In this document: positions 1-12,226 of the stretch, piece by piece | How the letters are laid out: every line of letters starts with the position of its first letter | How positions within the stretch are numbered: position 1 is the stretch's first letter | NCBI RefSeq assembly: GCF_010389155.1 | Contig: NC_057766.1 | Coordinates: 29,335,516-29,399,515, forward strand | From: Erigeron canadensis | Taxonomy: Eukaryota > Streptophyta > Magnoliopsida > Asterales > Asteraceae | Length of the DNA: 64,000 bases | Direction of reading: 5' to 3' | The notes under the pieces: generated by a model | Databases searched by the model: none | Seen by the model: only the letters and a program-made list of their open reading frames with translations | Told to the model about the DNA's origin: nothing | Position numbers and translations under genes: made by a program

Positions 1-980
1 AAAGTAGCGGATAAGGGCCTGAATAAGGTGTTAAAAGGGATTTGTGGCAACGGTCAGGAGCTAAAGTTCTGGTTGGATGTTTGGATTGGTAATGACACTT
101 TTAGAGATAGGTTCCCTGATCTCTTTCGGCTCGAAAAGAACAAGAACTGTAGGGTTGTTGACCGTTATGATGGTTCCTTAAATATGTTTTCATCGCTTTG
201 GAATTGGAGAACACCACCTCGATCGGTTGAGGAGCTGAATGAGTTGCAGGACCTGAATGCTCTACTTATCGGAAAGAAGCTAATGGATACTAACGACAGA
301 TGGATATGGCAAGGAAAACATGGTACGGAGTTGACGGTCAAAGCTGTGAAAGAGGCCTTGACAAGCTCCCGTGATTATAGTAACAGGTATGTGCTTCAAT
401 GGTCTAAATGGATACCATTAAAGGTTAACATTTTTTGTGGAGAGTTAGTTTGAATCCTATTCCTACATTAAAGGCTCTTAAAGATAGGAATTGTGTTTTT
501 GGAGATGGACTTTGTATTCTATGTGGGGAGTATGAGGATTCAGTGGATCACCTCTTTTGTGGGTGTGAATTGGCTAATTTGGTTTGGACTTTCATTAGCT
601 CGTGGTGTAAGGCTACACCGTTCTTTGTTTTTTCAACAAAAGATCTAATCGAGATCCATGAGAATGTTGGTCTTGGGAAGAAGGAAAAGAAGGTTCTGAA
701 AGGGGTTATCATGGTCGCGTGTTGGTGTATTTGGAAGGCTAGGAATGAAGCGAGGTTCTCAAATGTCCAAGTTAAGATCGAGAAAGTTGTACAAGACATA
801 AAATCTTTGGCCTTTCTTTGGTATAGTAATAGAAAGAAAAATGTTAATATTACCTGGGATAGTTGGCGTAGATTCTTGATATAGTATTTGTACATAAACG
901 TTGTATGTTGTTTGGTATCGCCACTTTGACGGATACTTATTGAATGAAGTTCACTTTTCAAAAAAAAGAAAAAAAAATTT
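1..980 (+). mobile_element. 3' end of a LINE (non-LTR retrotransposon), broken
   Basis: This is the C-terminal part of a plant L1-type reverse transcriptase polyprotein, cut off by the window edge. From about 28 to 440 the frame reads a typical LINE tail (…ELKFWLDVWIGNDTFRDRFP…). It then shifts by one base near 435-440 and continues to a stop at 882-884. The second part holds the zinc-binding zf-RVT-like block (CILCGEYEDSVDHLFCGC) and a conserved CWCIWKARNEARF stretch. The downstream 100 bases run into an A-rich tail near 960-978, as expected for a LINE 3' end. The frameshift means this copy cannot make the full protein. The family assignment is firm; the exact end of the element is approximate. 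Confidence 0.85.
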
Positions 981-1351
981 TTTTTTTTTTATTTTGAACG
1001 GTCAAATGGACCCACAGGCCACACCTACCTCGTCCCTTCTTCTTTGGTTAATCGTCCACACCAATCGACGGGGCACAAAAGAATAGGCCGTGCCAACGAT
1101 TAGGTGAACTGACGAGCTTGTTATAGTTTTAATCGATGAAGCTTACCGGTCTTATAACTTTTTATGTGTTAAATTGTTAACGTAGGTAGTCAAAGTTACA
1201 GTAAAAGGCCAATTTATATAATTTGTTTGCATAAAACATGTACTTTTCTATTTTTAAGGCTAAGTTTAAATAAGATAGTTTTAAATAAGTTATCTATTAT
1301 ATTTTTTACTCAATAGCAATATAACATGTCATTTTCTGTAGCATTCCCCCC

Positions 1352-1382
<31 letters not shown>

Positions 1383-2640
1383 ACACACACACAACTCTGT
1401 CTCCTCTTATATCACCAGCAAAAGAGACTACCAAGAATACCAACGATCATTAACAACAAACCACACGAAAATTGAAAACCTCAGCTGAAATTTGTTTGCA
1501 CCGTTGCATTAGCAAAGCATCGTACTAATAACACCAAGTATGTAATTGCTTCTCACGTTGGTTCAGTTCGGTACACTTTTTAAAACAATACTCCAAAAAT
1601 GGTTTAGATGATGTCTTTCTATCTGGCTATTTGTGTATTTGGTTTCGCTTTGATATGGATTCTACATGATCAGTAGTTGTGTGCCCGTGTTTAAATTTGA
1701 CATATAAAGTTAATTCTATATAATCAACTAACCACAACAATTACTTGTTTAATTTAATTTAATGAACAAAAAGATATGTAATCGGACTAATTACCCAAAT
1801 TTACTCATGAACATGTAATCTCTTATCTAGCGACAACTAGGTGATCGATCCGGCCTGTACAAAACTGCCATTCTAAAACTAATATAATACGAGTAATAAT
1901 AAGTAATATCTACGTACTCATTTTGTCACTCTACAAATAATTGGCTTCTAAAAAAGAGTATTAGAAAGATGCCAATATATGCACACGTACTACATTACTC
2001 GATGTATTTTATTTTATTTCTTGTTTTCTTAACATTACGTAAGGTAGACAAAGTGAAGGCAAGAAAGGCAGAAAGGAGTGGTACAAATTACATGTACTTT
2101 AAGTTTATATGAAAATGGTAACTTGTTTACACAAACTTTGCATTAAAATGGTTACAAATGTGATGACATACATTTTTTCCTAGTAAATGGCATATTGCAT
2201 TTGCTATTTGTGTCTTCCATAAGTTCTCAATGTACTTTAGAACATCCAAACAAACCTAAAAATCAATTACTTACTCCACTGAAATATGATACCATGAGTG
2301 TTTTTATATCTTTAAATATCACATAGATTTGATTTTGAATCACATGTTGTACTTGAGAGTAATCATAAAGGGATGAGATCATCTTACCCATATAAAAAAT
2401 TTTTTTAAATCCTTCGGTTATACTTCTGTTAGCAGTTTATTAAAATTAATATTTATTGATCTAAACTTTTATAACTAATTTTAGTATACTAGAAACATGG
2501 ACTATCCGCGCATTGTATTTTAGTAAATGGGTTAAGTTTACAATTTGATATACCATAAATTTAGTAATAAAATTTTCAGGAGTTCTCAAATGACAACATT
2601 AAATTCCGTCAATATATAAAAATTCGTAACTATTCATCAT
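981..2640. other. Intergenic AT-rich stretch
   Basis: I see no gene here. It starts with a short mixed-composition region, then the C-run and AC repeat at 1346-1393. After that comes a GC-moderate stretch, 1395-1560, that resembles a 5' untranslated leader but has no recognisable coding exon after it. The remainder is AT-rich sequence with stops in every frame. Confidence 0.5.
1346..1393. repeat. Poly-C run followed by (AC)n microsatellite
   Basis: There are about 23 consecutive C, then about 12 AC units. It is a simple sequence repeat, and its length is likely to be polymorphic and error-prone in sequencing. Confidence 0.95.
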
Positions 2641-4020
2641 TTAAAATTTATGATAAAAATACAAATAACTTATACACATTAATGACATAAAATTTTTCTC
2701 ATATGTGCGGCTTAATTTACTCTAACCTCACCGGCCTCTTTCGTACCCTTTTTCACTACAATATTAACGTCACATCACCTCTTTCGCATTTCATATTTCA
2801 AAAAATACCACTCTCAATTATACATCTCTCATACTTTTTTCACATTTTAAATTAATATATATATATATATATATATATAAGAATATACAAACGTTACGAT
2901 CCCAATATAGTAATAATTAAGTAGTATTGAATTTAGTTATCAAGTAAAAACGGAACCGATATTCACTTCCTGATTGAGGTTGGTACCGGAACATGATACC
3001 GAAAGTGGTACCAAGATCAATCGGGATAAGGTATCCCGGTAACACCAATTAAGACGGTTATGAGAGGATACTAGCACCTATTTTAATCAATAAATACATA
3101 TACATATACAACTTAGAAAATGATAAATCCTCCTAACCAAAAATCCTAATAATTCTTCTAATACATTAAGAAGGTGACATGTGATATCCACTAATTCTCT
3201 TTCTTAATCTTGCCCTCTGATTTTTCCATGTGTCATCATCTCATAATTAGGAGGATTATTAGGATATTTGGTTAATGACATAGGTTTTTTCTTCATATGT
3301 GCGGCTTTACTCAATCCTGACCTCTTTAGTACATCTATTTCACTATAACATATATCAACGTCACATCACCTCATTCTCATTTCATATTTCATAAAATACC
3401 ACTTCCAAACTATAGATGTCTCTCATTTTTATCTCACTTCATTTTTAAATAATTTATTATATAAAAAAGCAAACGTTTTAGTTTTTAATTTTAACTGAAA
3501 CTATACACATGTGACCCACTATATTGTTTCTTATTAGAAAATTTATACCTCTTTTTTCAGAAAAAAATAAAATGAAAGACATCCAATGTCATTCTTGAGA
3601 AAACATTGAGAGAAAATGATTGAAAAAATAAGCATCTAGAAAATTGAAAACAAGATTATATCGAGTTTGAAAAATATAACAAGATTGTTCTTGAAAACAT
3701 ACGGAATGATTTCTTAAATTATAGAAAATTCTTTCCATATGGTTCTATTGATTGATATTAGAGATATATAAACAAAATTTTCTAACTCTTGATACTGTTA
3801 AGATCCCAACATCTTAATAAGTGGTATTGAATTTTTCAAGTAAGATCGGAATCGATATTCACTTTTGTTGTTTCTGAATGAGGTTGGTATCGGAAAATAA
3901 TACTGAAAGTGGATATCATATTTCGATACTTTAGGACCAATAAACTAATTAAGACCGTTATGAGACGATACTAGTCTTGCAACTATTTTAATCAATAAAT
4001 TTTTTTTACATATATAACTT
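2640..4020. repeat. Diverged duplicated block (two copies)
   Basis: Two stretches occur twice in the same order. The first, at about 2675-2850, recurs at 3280-3450; both have 'catatgtgcggctt' followed by 'aacgtcacatcacctc' and 'tttcatatttca'. The second, at about 2895-3115, recurs at 3798-4020; both have 'cgatattcactt', 'gaggttggta' and 'ggttatgag.cgatactag'-like strings and end in 'attttaatcaataaat'. Spacing differs because of indels and the foldback at 3135-3273. The block holds no protein-coding signal. It is probably an old local duplication or two copies of one unknown mobile element. Confidence 0.7.
3135..3273. mobile_element. Foldback MITE-like element
   Basis: The two ends are near-perfect inverted repeats of about 28 bases: 'aaccaaaaatcctaataatt…' on the left and '…attattaggatatttggtt' on the right. 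The arms stay partly complementary inward (gacatgtg / catgtgtc). Size, AT content and structure fit a small non-autonomous DNA transposon. I could not find a convincing target duplication. Confidence 0.55.
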
Positions 4021-7000
4021 ATAAATACTTTTCAAAAAAAAATAAAAATAACTTATAAATATATAAAAAAAAAAGCGGCACCAATCAAATATTAATATAT
4101 GAGAGATAAAGGAAGCTAGGAAAAACATTCCATTCCAAGGAATGATGATGATTTTAGGTGACCGGATTTTTGTAAGGCGTCGCAACACCAATTTTCAAGA
4201 CAATTCGAAATCATTAGCTTCCGTTGCCATATCTTTTCAGCCCCCTAACTTACGCACTCTGTATGTGTGTGTGATATAATCTGCTTTGATGGGTACAGGC
4301 CCCTGCAAATTGGTCCCATCCAGAATATATGTCTCACCCAGCCTAAAGTTAAACATAAATATATTATATTATATTCAATGTTGAATCACAAAAGATTACC
4401 ATGTACGTACGGTATATCCATCCTTTAGATCACCACATAATTTATTCATATTTTGTACATATATCACCCTTCAAAATTTTAAAGGTTATTCATGCATTTG
4501 TTGAGAGTGAGCATAAATATACGTATACTTGCTAGATAAATGTTCGTGTGATGCGACAACGATGGTGACGACGAGGCCAACGACGGATAATAATGGTGGT
4601 GGTGACGGCAATGAGTATCATAGGTTATTGATATAAAAGAGACAGTGTGCGTAGTTATTTAAGAATTAAAGGGTAGATATTATAGATTCATTTCATTAAC
4701 GTTATATTTAATATATTAAATGGGCTTATTGATAATGTTACTTATATTAAAGAGATGCATTTTAATTGGTTATTTATTTGATAAAAAGTTAGAAAATGAC
4801 AGGGAAAGATTTGCTTAAACAAAGAGTTATGATAAATTGATAATGATCGATCGATGATCGATGATATTAAATAAAGTTGATGATTTTATAGCTTAAAACT
4901 TGGGTTCGAGTTCCATTCATATAATCTTACAAGGTATATTGTGGGCAATGAAAATTGGGTATTGTGCACAAGAGAGGATTTATGAACTTGTTCGGTTTCC
5001 ACCTATGAAGTTCGAACTTGGGACAGTGGTTAGTTTCAAGATTACAAGTTGTAAATTGTGATATATTTGTTGAGCCAACTAATTGTTAAAAATAAAAATA
5101 TATATAGATGTATATTAGGGAGAGAGCGCAAACAAAAAAACATATGATGAAATGAAAACGACTTGTGCCAATAGTATATCATCAATATATATCCGTGCCT
5201 ATATATCAAAGAATAAAAATTAAAAAAAAAAAAAAAGAAAGAAAAGCTGAAGTTGAGATAATTGATGAATAATTGGAACTGGGAAATGAAACTACTGTAA
5301 CATGGTGCATTCAAGTGATGAAATCAAGATTTCCTTTTTCTCGAATAACATTTGTACATCAAGCTAGGAAACAAAGATGATGCATGTATTATTATATGTT
5401 TGAAAGCATATGTATCAAAGTTCTATATATTTATGTTTTCATGTACGTACCACCATTTTGCTCATCCAATTCCTACAATTTGTTATATTAATTTGACCCC
5501 TAGCTTCGATCCTCATACTTGTGGCTTATAACTTTTATTATCAATTAATACTACATCAACACACCTTAATTTCTTTTATAATTAACTTATACATATATAA
5601 CAAATTTAAGCATGTGGGAGCAAAAAGTTATCCTGCTCGATCGATTGTTACGTATTACTAGAAGCCTGCTTATGTTGCTTTGGCGGTGCACATACATAAA
5701 GATATTAAAAAACGCAAAACCACGTCTCATCACAATCTCGTCGGTGAACCGAAGGAAGCAACTGATCGATGCATCCAATGGCATCACAGCTGATCATTCA
5801 TATGGAGCAACTACTCACTGATATACTTAAAATTTGGAGGAGCCTTGTAAGTTTATAAAATATACCTCAAATTAAGTAATCTACAATATGCATGGATCAT
5901 ACAGAGTAATTTTTATACTAAATCAATAACACATTTGACATATATATGGTTTAGTTTTCGGGATCAATTAATCAAGGATTTTTAGTTAGCTTCGATCAAT
6001 TCTAATCCATTAAACAATAGTTGCATGCCTAGCTGGTAAAAATGATACTTGTATGATACAGTAAAACATAAAAAACACATTAATTACCAGTCATACCCCT
6101 ATGAAAATACTACAATATCCTCATCCTATATATGTGAGTCCATTCTTCTAGCCAATTAATGAAAGCTTGGAATATTTATATACATACGGCCGCCTTGATA
6201 TCTTTAAAAGGACTATGTAAACTAGTATAAAAAAGAACTTGCATAGCAAAAAGTAAAATCACACACGTACTGCCCACCCCCATTCCCCTAAGCTACCTGA
6301 AGTCTCAAAACCCATATATTTGTCTCACATATATGCATATGAACCTCCATTATTAATATATATGATAATGGTAGGGTAACTTGCATATTTTTATTACCAT
6401 CAAATAAATGGTTCATGCTTTTAGTTTTGAGGTTTTCCATACGTGTGATTAACAACACGCCATCGTCTCAAACAAACAGCTGAATTAAGGTTAAGACTTA
6501 AGATTTATCAACTCATTTGAACAGAGTATATTATTGTTAAAAAACAGGATTGAGATTCTTTAAAGTTACTTTAACTAACACTACTATAGTAGCTAGCATG
6601 AGACTATAGCTAGAGTAAAGTTTAGTGAGGAGAGAACATTAATTAAGTATATGCATGTATTTATGATGAGCGTGCCATTAATTACTTTCAAGTATCTCTT
6701 AATTAAGAGTAGTGATTATTATCTATATATATATATATATGTTTTTTTTTTTATCATATCATAAAGTTTATGATTAAAATCTTGAACAAATATTGCATAT
6801 GAAGAATTGTCACGATCAGAGACTGCATCGATCTCATATACTCCAAATTAATGCCCCATGTCATACATACAAATGACCTTTCTAAACTTTTTTTTTTACC
6901 GGCAAACTTATCTATGTAGTCATTCTCTTAAACTATCCGTATGCATATAATCGAATCAAGTAGACTTCTGAAATACCCCAAATACCCCTCTTTATCCCTT

Positions 7001-7079
7001 TCTAATCAATGTGATGATTGATGAGTTAAACCCGGAAGTAAAACCCAAGGTATGATGATATTACAAATATGCCGTTGGC
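4021..7079. other. Intergenic AT-rich stretch with SINE-like remnant
   Basis: I see no supported gene. Around 4905-4917 there is a pol III box B-like string (gggttcgagttcc), which suggests a decayed SINE at about 4880-5045. Short open frames at 5042-5314 and 5587-5821 overlap on opposite strands and resemble no protein I know. A (TA)n tract lies near 6722-6740. Confidence 0.4.
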
Positions 7080-7096
7080 CAATGGCGTGTTCTAAA

Positions 7097-7435
7097 ATTA
7101 TTTTTTTTTGAAATGTGAATTTCACTGGAGAACTTTGTGTCGCGATTCGACATCGGGAGGTCTAACATACGTTGTCTTAACCGGGTTCGCGTTAGAGAGC
7201 TCTCTCGAAGTAGAAATGCCTATTTCAAATACCCGATGGGGGAAAACCCCCTATTAACCCGTCTGAAGGCACGACGATCAATAGGGGTACGTAAACCCTG
7301 CCTCCTCAGACTTAAACCTGGGTATACCCAAGCCAAACCTTCCTAGAAGGGCTTCCTATGTACTTCCCAAGTATTGAACCCAAGACCTCTTGAATCTAAG
7401 ACAAATGCTCAGCCACTTGAACTAACTAAGAAGTT
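7097..7435 (-). mobile_element. tRNA-derived SINE, full length, with 17-bp target duplication
   Basis: Read on the minus strand, it starts near 7435 with a box A-like string (tagttcaagtggctgagc) and a box B-like string (gggttcaatact). It ends in an A-rich tail that appears as the run of T at 7101-7109. It is flanked by an exact 17-base direct repeat, CAATGGCGTGTTCTAAA, at 7080-7096 and 7436-7452, so both ends are well defined. A related, 5'-truncated copy lies on the plus strand at 10715-10975. Confidence 0.85.
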
Positions 7436-7631
7436 CAATGGCGTGTTCTAAATGATTATAAACAGATTAAGAGAATGTTTAGTTGTTGGGATCAAGTATT
7501 AAGGGTAGGGAACAGTAATGGCGATTATAATAATAATAATAATAATAATTAATGAAGTTTGGTTAATTAGATATAGTAATGCAATCAATGATTACTGACT
7601 AAAGAGTAATCATATCTCAGCATGATTCTAA

Positions 7632-7949
7632 GGCCTCTCCTTATAAGAGGAGTCCTTAGGAGTCCTGACTGCCACGTCAGCAGACTCCCTTTAGAACTCC
7701 GGTCAGGACTCTCCCTGCCTATAAGACAAACTTCTTAAGGACTTCTTCACCACACCCTACCCCGCTTTGCTCCTCACTCACACAGTTCCTCTCTCCTCCT
7801 ACCCTACATCATACCCCACTTTCCTCCGTCCTTGAGAGTCCTCGCCAAGACTCTCCCTTGAAGACGCACTACAAGGACTCTCCGTGCCAATAATGTCCTC
7901 CGTCCTTGGTGCCTAGGACTCCCACCAAGGACTCTTATAAGGAGAGGCC
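7632..7949. mobile_element. Harbinger/Tourist-type MITE
   Basis: The terminal inverted repeats begin GGCCTCTCCTTATAAGAG on both ends. The element is flanked by TAA at 7629-7631 and 7950-7952, the 3-base target duplication typical of PIF/Harbinger elements. It is 318 bases long, with an interior rich in 'ggactc'/'gagtcc' motifs and no coding capacity. Confidence 0.75.
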
Positions 7950-7964
7950 TAATTACATTTGGGT

Positions 7965-8660
7965 GTAATAGACTAGCTAGGTCATGGAACTATGTTAAGT
8001 CTAGGATTCGCTGAAGTAGACTTGCTCGCTAACGTATGTCGTCAGCGAGTCTTCAGCAAGTCATCAGCAGGTGAAGTGACTTCTTCAACAAGTTGAATAG
8101 TCCAACATGTTGGTCATGGCGGGAAGAATTCAAATTAAATGAAGACAAGAAGTCACATGGTGGTTAACCAACTGTAACTTGTCTTGTATGGCAAAAGTAC
8201 ATGTTGGGACCAAAGCAAGGGTTTTCTCTCTCATACCCGATTTGGTAAAGAAGACAAAGGCACATGATTCTGGTACCGTGAGCCAATAGGTTATCGACAA
8301 CCACCATCAAGTCACCATCAAAGAAGGTTGTGTTGCCCTAATCCTTCTCTATAAAAGGCAACACAGCCGCATTGTTACAAGTGTGTTAGTCACCTCAAAA
8401 GTGTGTCACTTGTATTTGTATTGCTTAAGTTTCTAGTGTGTCTAAACTTAGCAATTTACTTTTGTTCATTTGTATTTCTTGTAAGTCAAGTGTGTGTAAT
8501 CGACCATGTATTCACTGTTTAATCAATGAATCATATGATTATGCTTGCCTAGATATATTACTCTTGAACTTGTTCATTGTTCTTGTTTATTTACTTATTT
8601 ATATTCTTGTCTAGTGGAGTTAATATACAAGTCGTGCATTCGAGGACCATCAAACTACAA
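7965..8660 (+). mobile_element. Possible solo LTR of a retrotransposon
   Basis: This stretch has non-coding features of a plant LTR. A promoter-like TATA string (ctctataaaaggcaac) at about 8349-8364 is followed by a transcribed-looking leader with many 'agtgtgt' motifs, then T-rich and polyadenylation-like sequence. No gag or pol coding lies on either side. I could not define TG/CA ends or a target duplication, so this is a tentative call. Confidence 0.3.
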
Positions 8661-8794
8661 TATTTTATTAAAATTTGTGACTCTCTACTTTAATTTAATT
8701 TTCTCCCACTAATTGACGGTAATAGATTTTCTAATCAATGGATATATACCAACAAGTTATGACTATATATAATATGTATATATAAATTACTTTA

Positions 8795-8950
8795 GGAAAA
8801 TGCTAAAAGAAGCCCTTAGGGCTTTACTTAACGTGTATAAAAAGGTTGTACATTTTCATATTAAATGTCGGCCCCCTGATTTTTATGGTAAGTGTACAAC
8901 TAATTAATGCACTTTAACGAAGACCCTTAAGGCTTTATTTAGCAAAACCC
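8795..8950. mobile_element. Hairpin MITE with 9-bp target duplication (Mutator type)
   Basis: The 156-base element is flanked by an exact 9-base direct repeat, ATTACTTTA, at 8786-8794 and 8951-8959. The ends are inverted repeats of nearly 40 bases (GGAAAATGCTAAAAGAAGCC / GGGTTTTGCTAAATAAAGCC). A 9-base duplication is characteristic of Mutator-like elements. It is one of five such insertions in this window. Confidence 0.85.
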
Positions 8951-8987
8951 ATTACTTTATAGATTCAAATCCACCTCAGGTGACTAG

Positions 8988-9488
8988 CACTACAAAAAAA
9001 ATTTCATTTATTCACACTTCCTCTAAAGAAGTGTGAAGAAATTTCTTAATTTATTCACGCTTAAAAATGTTTAAAAATACAAACACATAAAAGTGTGAAA
9101 ATTTTTGAAAAAATATAATTTTTTCACATTTATATATGTAGAAAGAAAAAATTCACACCTAAAAGTGTGAACAAATGTCAAATATATTCACACTTAATAG
9201 TGTGAAAGTTAAATTGTAACACCTAATTTCTCCACACCTTCATTGTGTGAAAAAATTTAGTGTTACAAACTATTCCTTATACTTCTAAGTGTGAACAATT
9301 GATATAGTTTTACAAACTTGGAAGTGTGAACTTTTTTTTCCTCACATATATAAGTGTAAAAAATTTATGATTTTTCAAATTTTTTCACACTTTTAAATAT
9401 GAATACTTTTTAAACATTTTTAAGTGTGAACAAATTAAAAAATTTCTTCACACTATAAATGTGAATAAATGACATTTTTGTTGTAGTG
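8988..9488. mobile_element. Non-autonomous CACTA MITE
   Basis: It begins CACTACAAAAAAAATTTCAT and ends with the inverted match …ATGACATTTTTGTTGTAGTG. The flanks are TAG at 8985-8987 and 9489-9491, the 3-base duplication of CACTA elements. The 501-base interior is built of many short inverted 'cacactt'/'aagtgtg' motifs, the subterminal repeat style of CACTA transposons. A decayed relative lies at about 58860-59164. Confidence 0.9.
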
Positions 9489-9839
9489 TAGGTAACATAA
9501 TTAATTGATGGATGGATGGATGAATAAGGCCGACTGGATTTGGATATATAGGAAGCGATGCACGCTCACACAGACACACATTAATATATATATTAAAAAC
9601 AAAGGTACGGAAATACGTGTAAAGAATAGTAACGGGCCAATTTATTTCTTTGGGCCCGTTTTTATTTTCTTAATAGGCCACTTGATTTTCTTATGTTTTG
9701 GGCTTGACAAATTATGTTTTGATCTTTTAAATTGCTTTCAATTTGTTTACAAAAGATCACTTATTTTAATTGCATATTATTATTTTTTAAGTTTGTAACA
9801 TTTTTAAGATTATCTCATCTTATTACAAGTGAACTATTA

Positions 9840-10280
9840 CATAGTATATATACACATAACAATAGGGTGTATGTTTTGAATATATACACCTAAACATCTC
9901 CGAAAAATTTGTTTGCAATACTTATTAGTTTCAATGTTTATTTCGGTTGATGTTTTATTATTATAGATTATTTTTGTTTCACTTTTTATTTTCAATGATT
10001 TGGGAAATTAACTTTAATTATGTTTGTATTATTAATTTGTTTTTTTATTTTAAATATTTTATATTCATACTTATTATCTTTTAAAATTTATATAATATAT
10101 TAATCTGTTATAAAATTATACTATCGATTTTTTCTAATTTATAATTGCTTACTCATTAAAAAATCAATATCAACTCAGGTTTTGAGCTATATAATATTTC
10201 TAAAAGCATGTAATAATTTTTACATAGTACGGAATACAATAAATATAATGTCTCCCGGGCAACGCCCGGATAACGTATCT
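9840..10280. repeat. Dispersed repeat ending in a Helitron-like hairpin
   Basis: The sequence from about 9890 to 10200 resembles 40740-41000 and 42380-42560 (shared strings such as 'gatgttttattattat' and 'catacttattatctttt'). It ends in a GC hairpin, cccgggcaacgcccgg, near 10253-10270, followed by 'ataacgtatctcat'. That is like a decayed Helitron 3' terminus (hairpin plus CTAG). It has no coding capacity. Confidence 0.45.
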
Positions 10281-10714
10281 CATTATATTAAAAATATATA
10301 TATATATAAAGAAATAGAACATAAAATATACATATGGATCCAACGTACGTATGATTTTGTAGAATTCATTCCACTCAATCAAGAATCTCTCCCGATCTTC
10401 AAATTAAAGGCTAGCTACAAGAAAAAGAATCTTGAATATATACTACTATTAATTTATTAGAAAATTCTACTTTAGTGTACGTACTAGTGTTCTCTAAAAT
10501 TAATTAACCATCAAACAACTTAACTGCATAAAAATTGGGCTACCTATAGCTATATATAGCTCCTTTCTTGTTTTAACAAGCAAATTTTTAATTATATATA
10601 GCAAGTTAATTAATTACTTGAATATAGAGTTTATATAATAAGAATACTGCGAAATATATACAAGTGTACGCCACTAATTAGTTAACATTCAAAAAGGCTT
10701 GATTATAATATCCT

Positions 10715-10975
10715 TGGAGAGGACATAAGGAAGTCCTTTTATAAAGGTTTGGTTTGGGTTTTTCAGGTTCAAGTCTGAAGGGGCAGGGTTTACTCCTATT
10801 AATTGTCGTGCCTTCGGGCGGATTAGTAAGGGGTTTTCTCCCCATCGGGTATTTGAAATAGGCATTTCTACTCCGAGGGAGCTCTCTAGCGCGGATCCGG
10901 TTAAGAAACCGTATGCTAGACCTTTCGTTGTCGAATCACGACACGAAGTTTTCAGCGAAATTCACCTTTAAAAAA
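10715..10975 (+). mobile_element. 5'-truncated copy of the 7.1-kb SINE
   Basis: The sequence matches the 3' two-thirds of the SINE at 7097-7435 in opposite orientation, including 'cgggtatttgaaataggcat' and 'gacacgaagttttcagcgaaa'. It ends in 'cctttaaaaaaac'. The pol III box region is missing or unrecognisable. Confidence 0.75.
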
Positions 10976-12070
10976 ACTATATATATATATATATATATTT
11001 ACATCATTTGTCATGATTTGCAACGGTTTTTGCTCCAACATGAAACTTGAAAGAATATATGTAAATTCAACATTACAAAATATCTAAATTCAGATAAAAT
11101 TTGCAATTATGTAGTCATATAGCTAGAATTCTAATGTCAAAAACGAATATGAATGATCAATTAATGGACTTGTATATATATATACTATACGAGAACTAAT
11201 GTTCATGAGCATATATATTATGAAAAGTTTTTGAAAGCTAATAAACGAACGAGTTTGTTCGTTTCAGTAAGTGACCGAATTACTGTAACTCTTTTGCTCA
11301 TATTCATTAATTTGTTGAACAATAATTCATGAACGATCCAGAATTTCAGTTTCTTAAAGATCAATTTGCATACAAGATACAATTATTAGCTCTATAAATT
11401 AGCTAGTGAACCATAACAAAATAGTTTGATACACGTGTACGACAGAATAAAAAAACAACTACTATACAGAACTGCAGTATGCATTCCCAATGGTATATTG
11501 TATACATTTCATATATTGTGATCATTCATAACCTAGCTAGCTAGATAGATAATATATGTCATATTCAATATGATACTACGAAAGAAATTAATTCCCCTAA
11601 GCTTGTTCAAACTAGCTAGAATTCTTAACGTGTACTTTAGATTGGTGACAATACAAAAAAAAGATGATCGAGTAGGATCAGCATGCATCATAAGTGTTGT
11701 ACATAAAGTAGTAAATCTAAATGATCATTGATCGAGATATATTGATCGATCTCAAGAGCTAGCGTACGTCATATATATATATATAAATAAAAGTAATGAA
11801 AACAATAAGTGACTGCATGCTCACAAAATGGCTTTTCATCCAAGCTAAAAAAACCCTTTTATTTTGTCTAGCAACCTAATTTCTAGTCCCTCTTTTGTCC
11901 CTTATAATTACCTTTTTCATAACATCACTCTGTCAACTTCAATCCTTCTCTATCTTCCAGATATCACTCCCTCTCTCACTCTATTCTCTCACTCACTCAC
12001 TCACACACAACATGTATGTGTGATAGTTTGGTGCATCTTTGTTCACACTACTACTATATTTCTTTTTGCT
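10976..12070 (+). other. AT-rich upstream region of the WUSCHEL gene
   Basis: There is no gene in this 1.1-kb stretch. It contains several (TA)n tracts (for example 10979-10998 and 11770-11783) and a CT-rich segment at about 11940-12005 (ctctctcactcactcactca), common in plant core promoters and leaders. It is the presumed promoter of the homeobox gene that starts at 12227. I cannot name specific transcription-factor sites with confidence. Confidence 0.4.
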
Positions 12071-12080
12071 TATATATAAA
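12071..12080 (+). promoter_or_regulatory. TATA box candidate of the WUSCHEL gene
   Basis: The string tatatataaa lies about 150 bases before the start codon at 12227. This would give a leader of about 115-125 bases. The region has many TA tracts, so the assignment is tentative. Confidence 0.45.
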
Positions 12081-12226
12081 CCATATATCTCCTACATTTT
12101 GTTACACCTTAGTTAGTACTAGAACAAAAACATATATCATCATCCTTAATTTTCTCTCTATATATCTCCATATAAATTAAATTCATATATTGTTTTGTGT
12201 TTTTTTTTTTTTCAATTAACACTACA

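Noticed and set aside
1346..1393. CRISPR or satellite array
   Set aside because: It is only a mononucleotide plus dinucleotide microsatellite; no repeat-spacer structure exists anywhere in the window.
1395..1560. Possible 5' exon of an unseen gene
   Set aside because: The stretch looks leader-like and has a GT after 'ccaagta', but no downstream coding exon could be found.
5587..5821. Overlapping 66- and 69-codon frames, considered as a small gene or miRNA precursor
   Set aside because: I could not identify a known miRNA or a convincing hairpin, and no protein family is recognisable.
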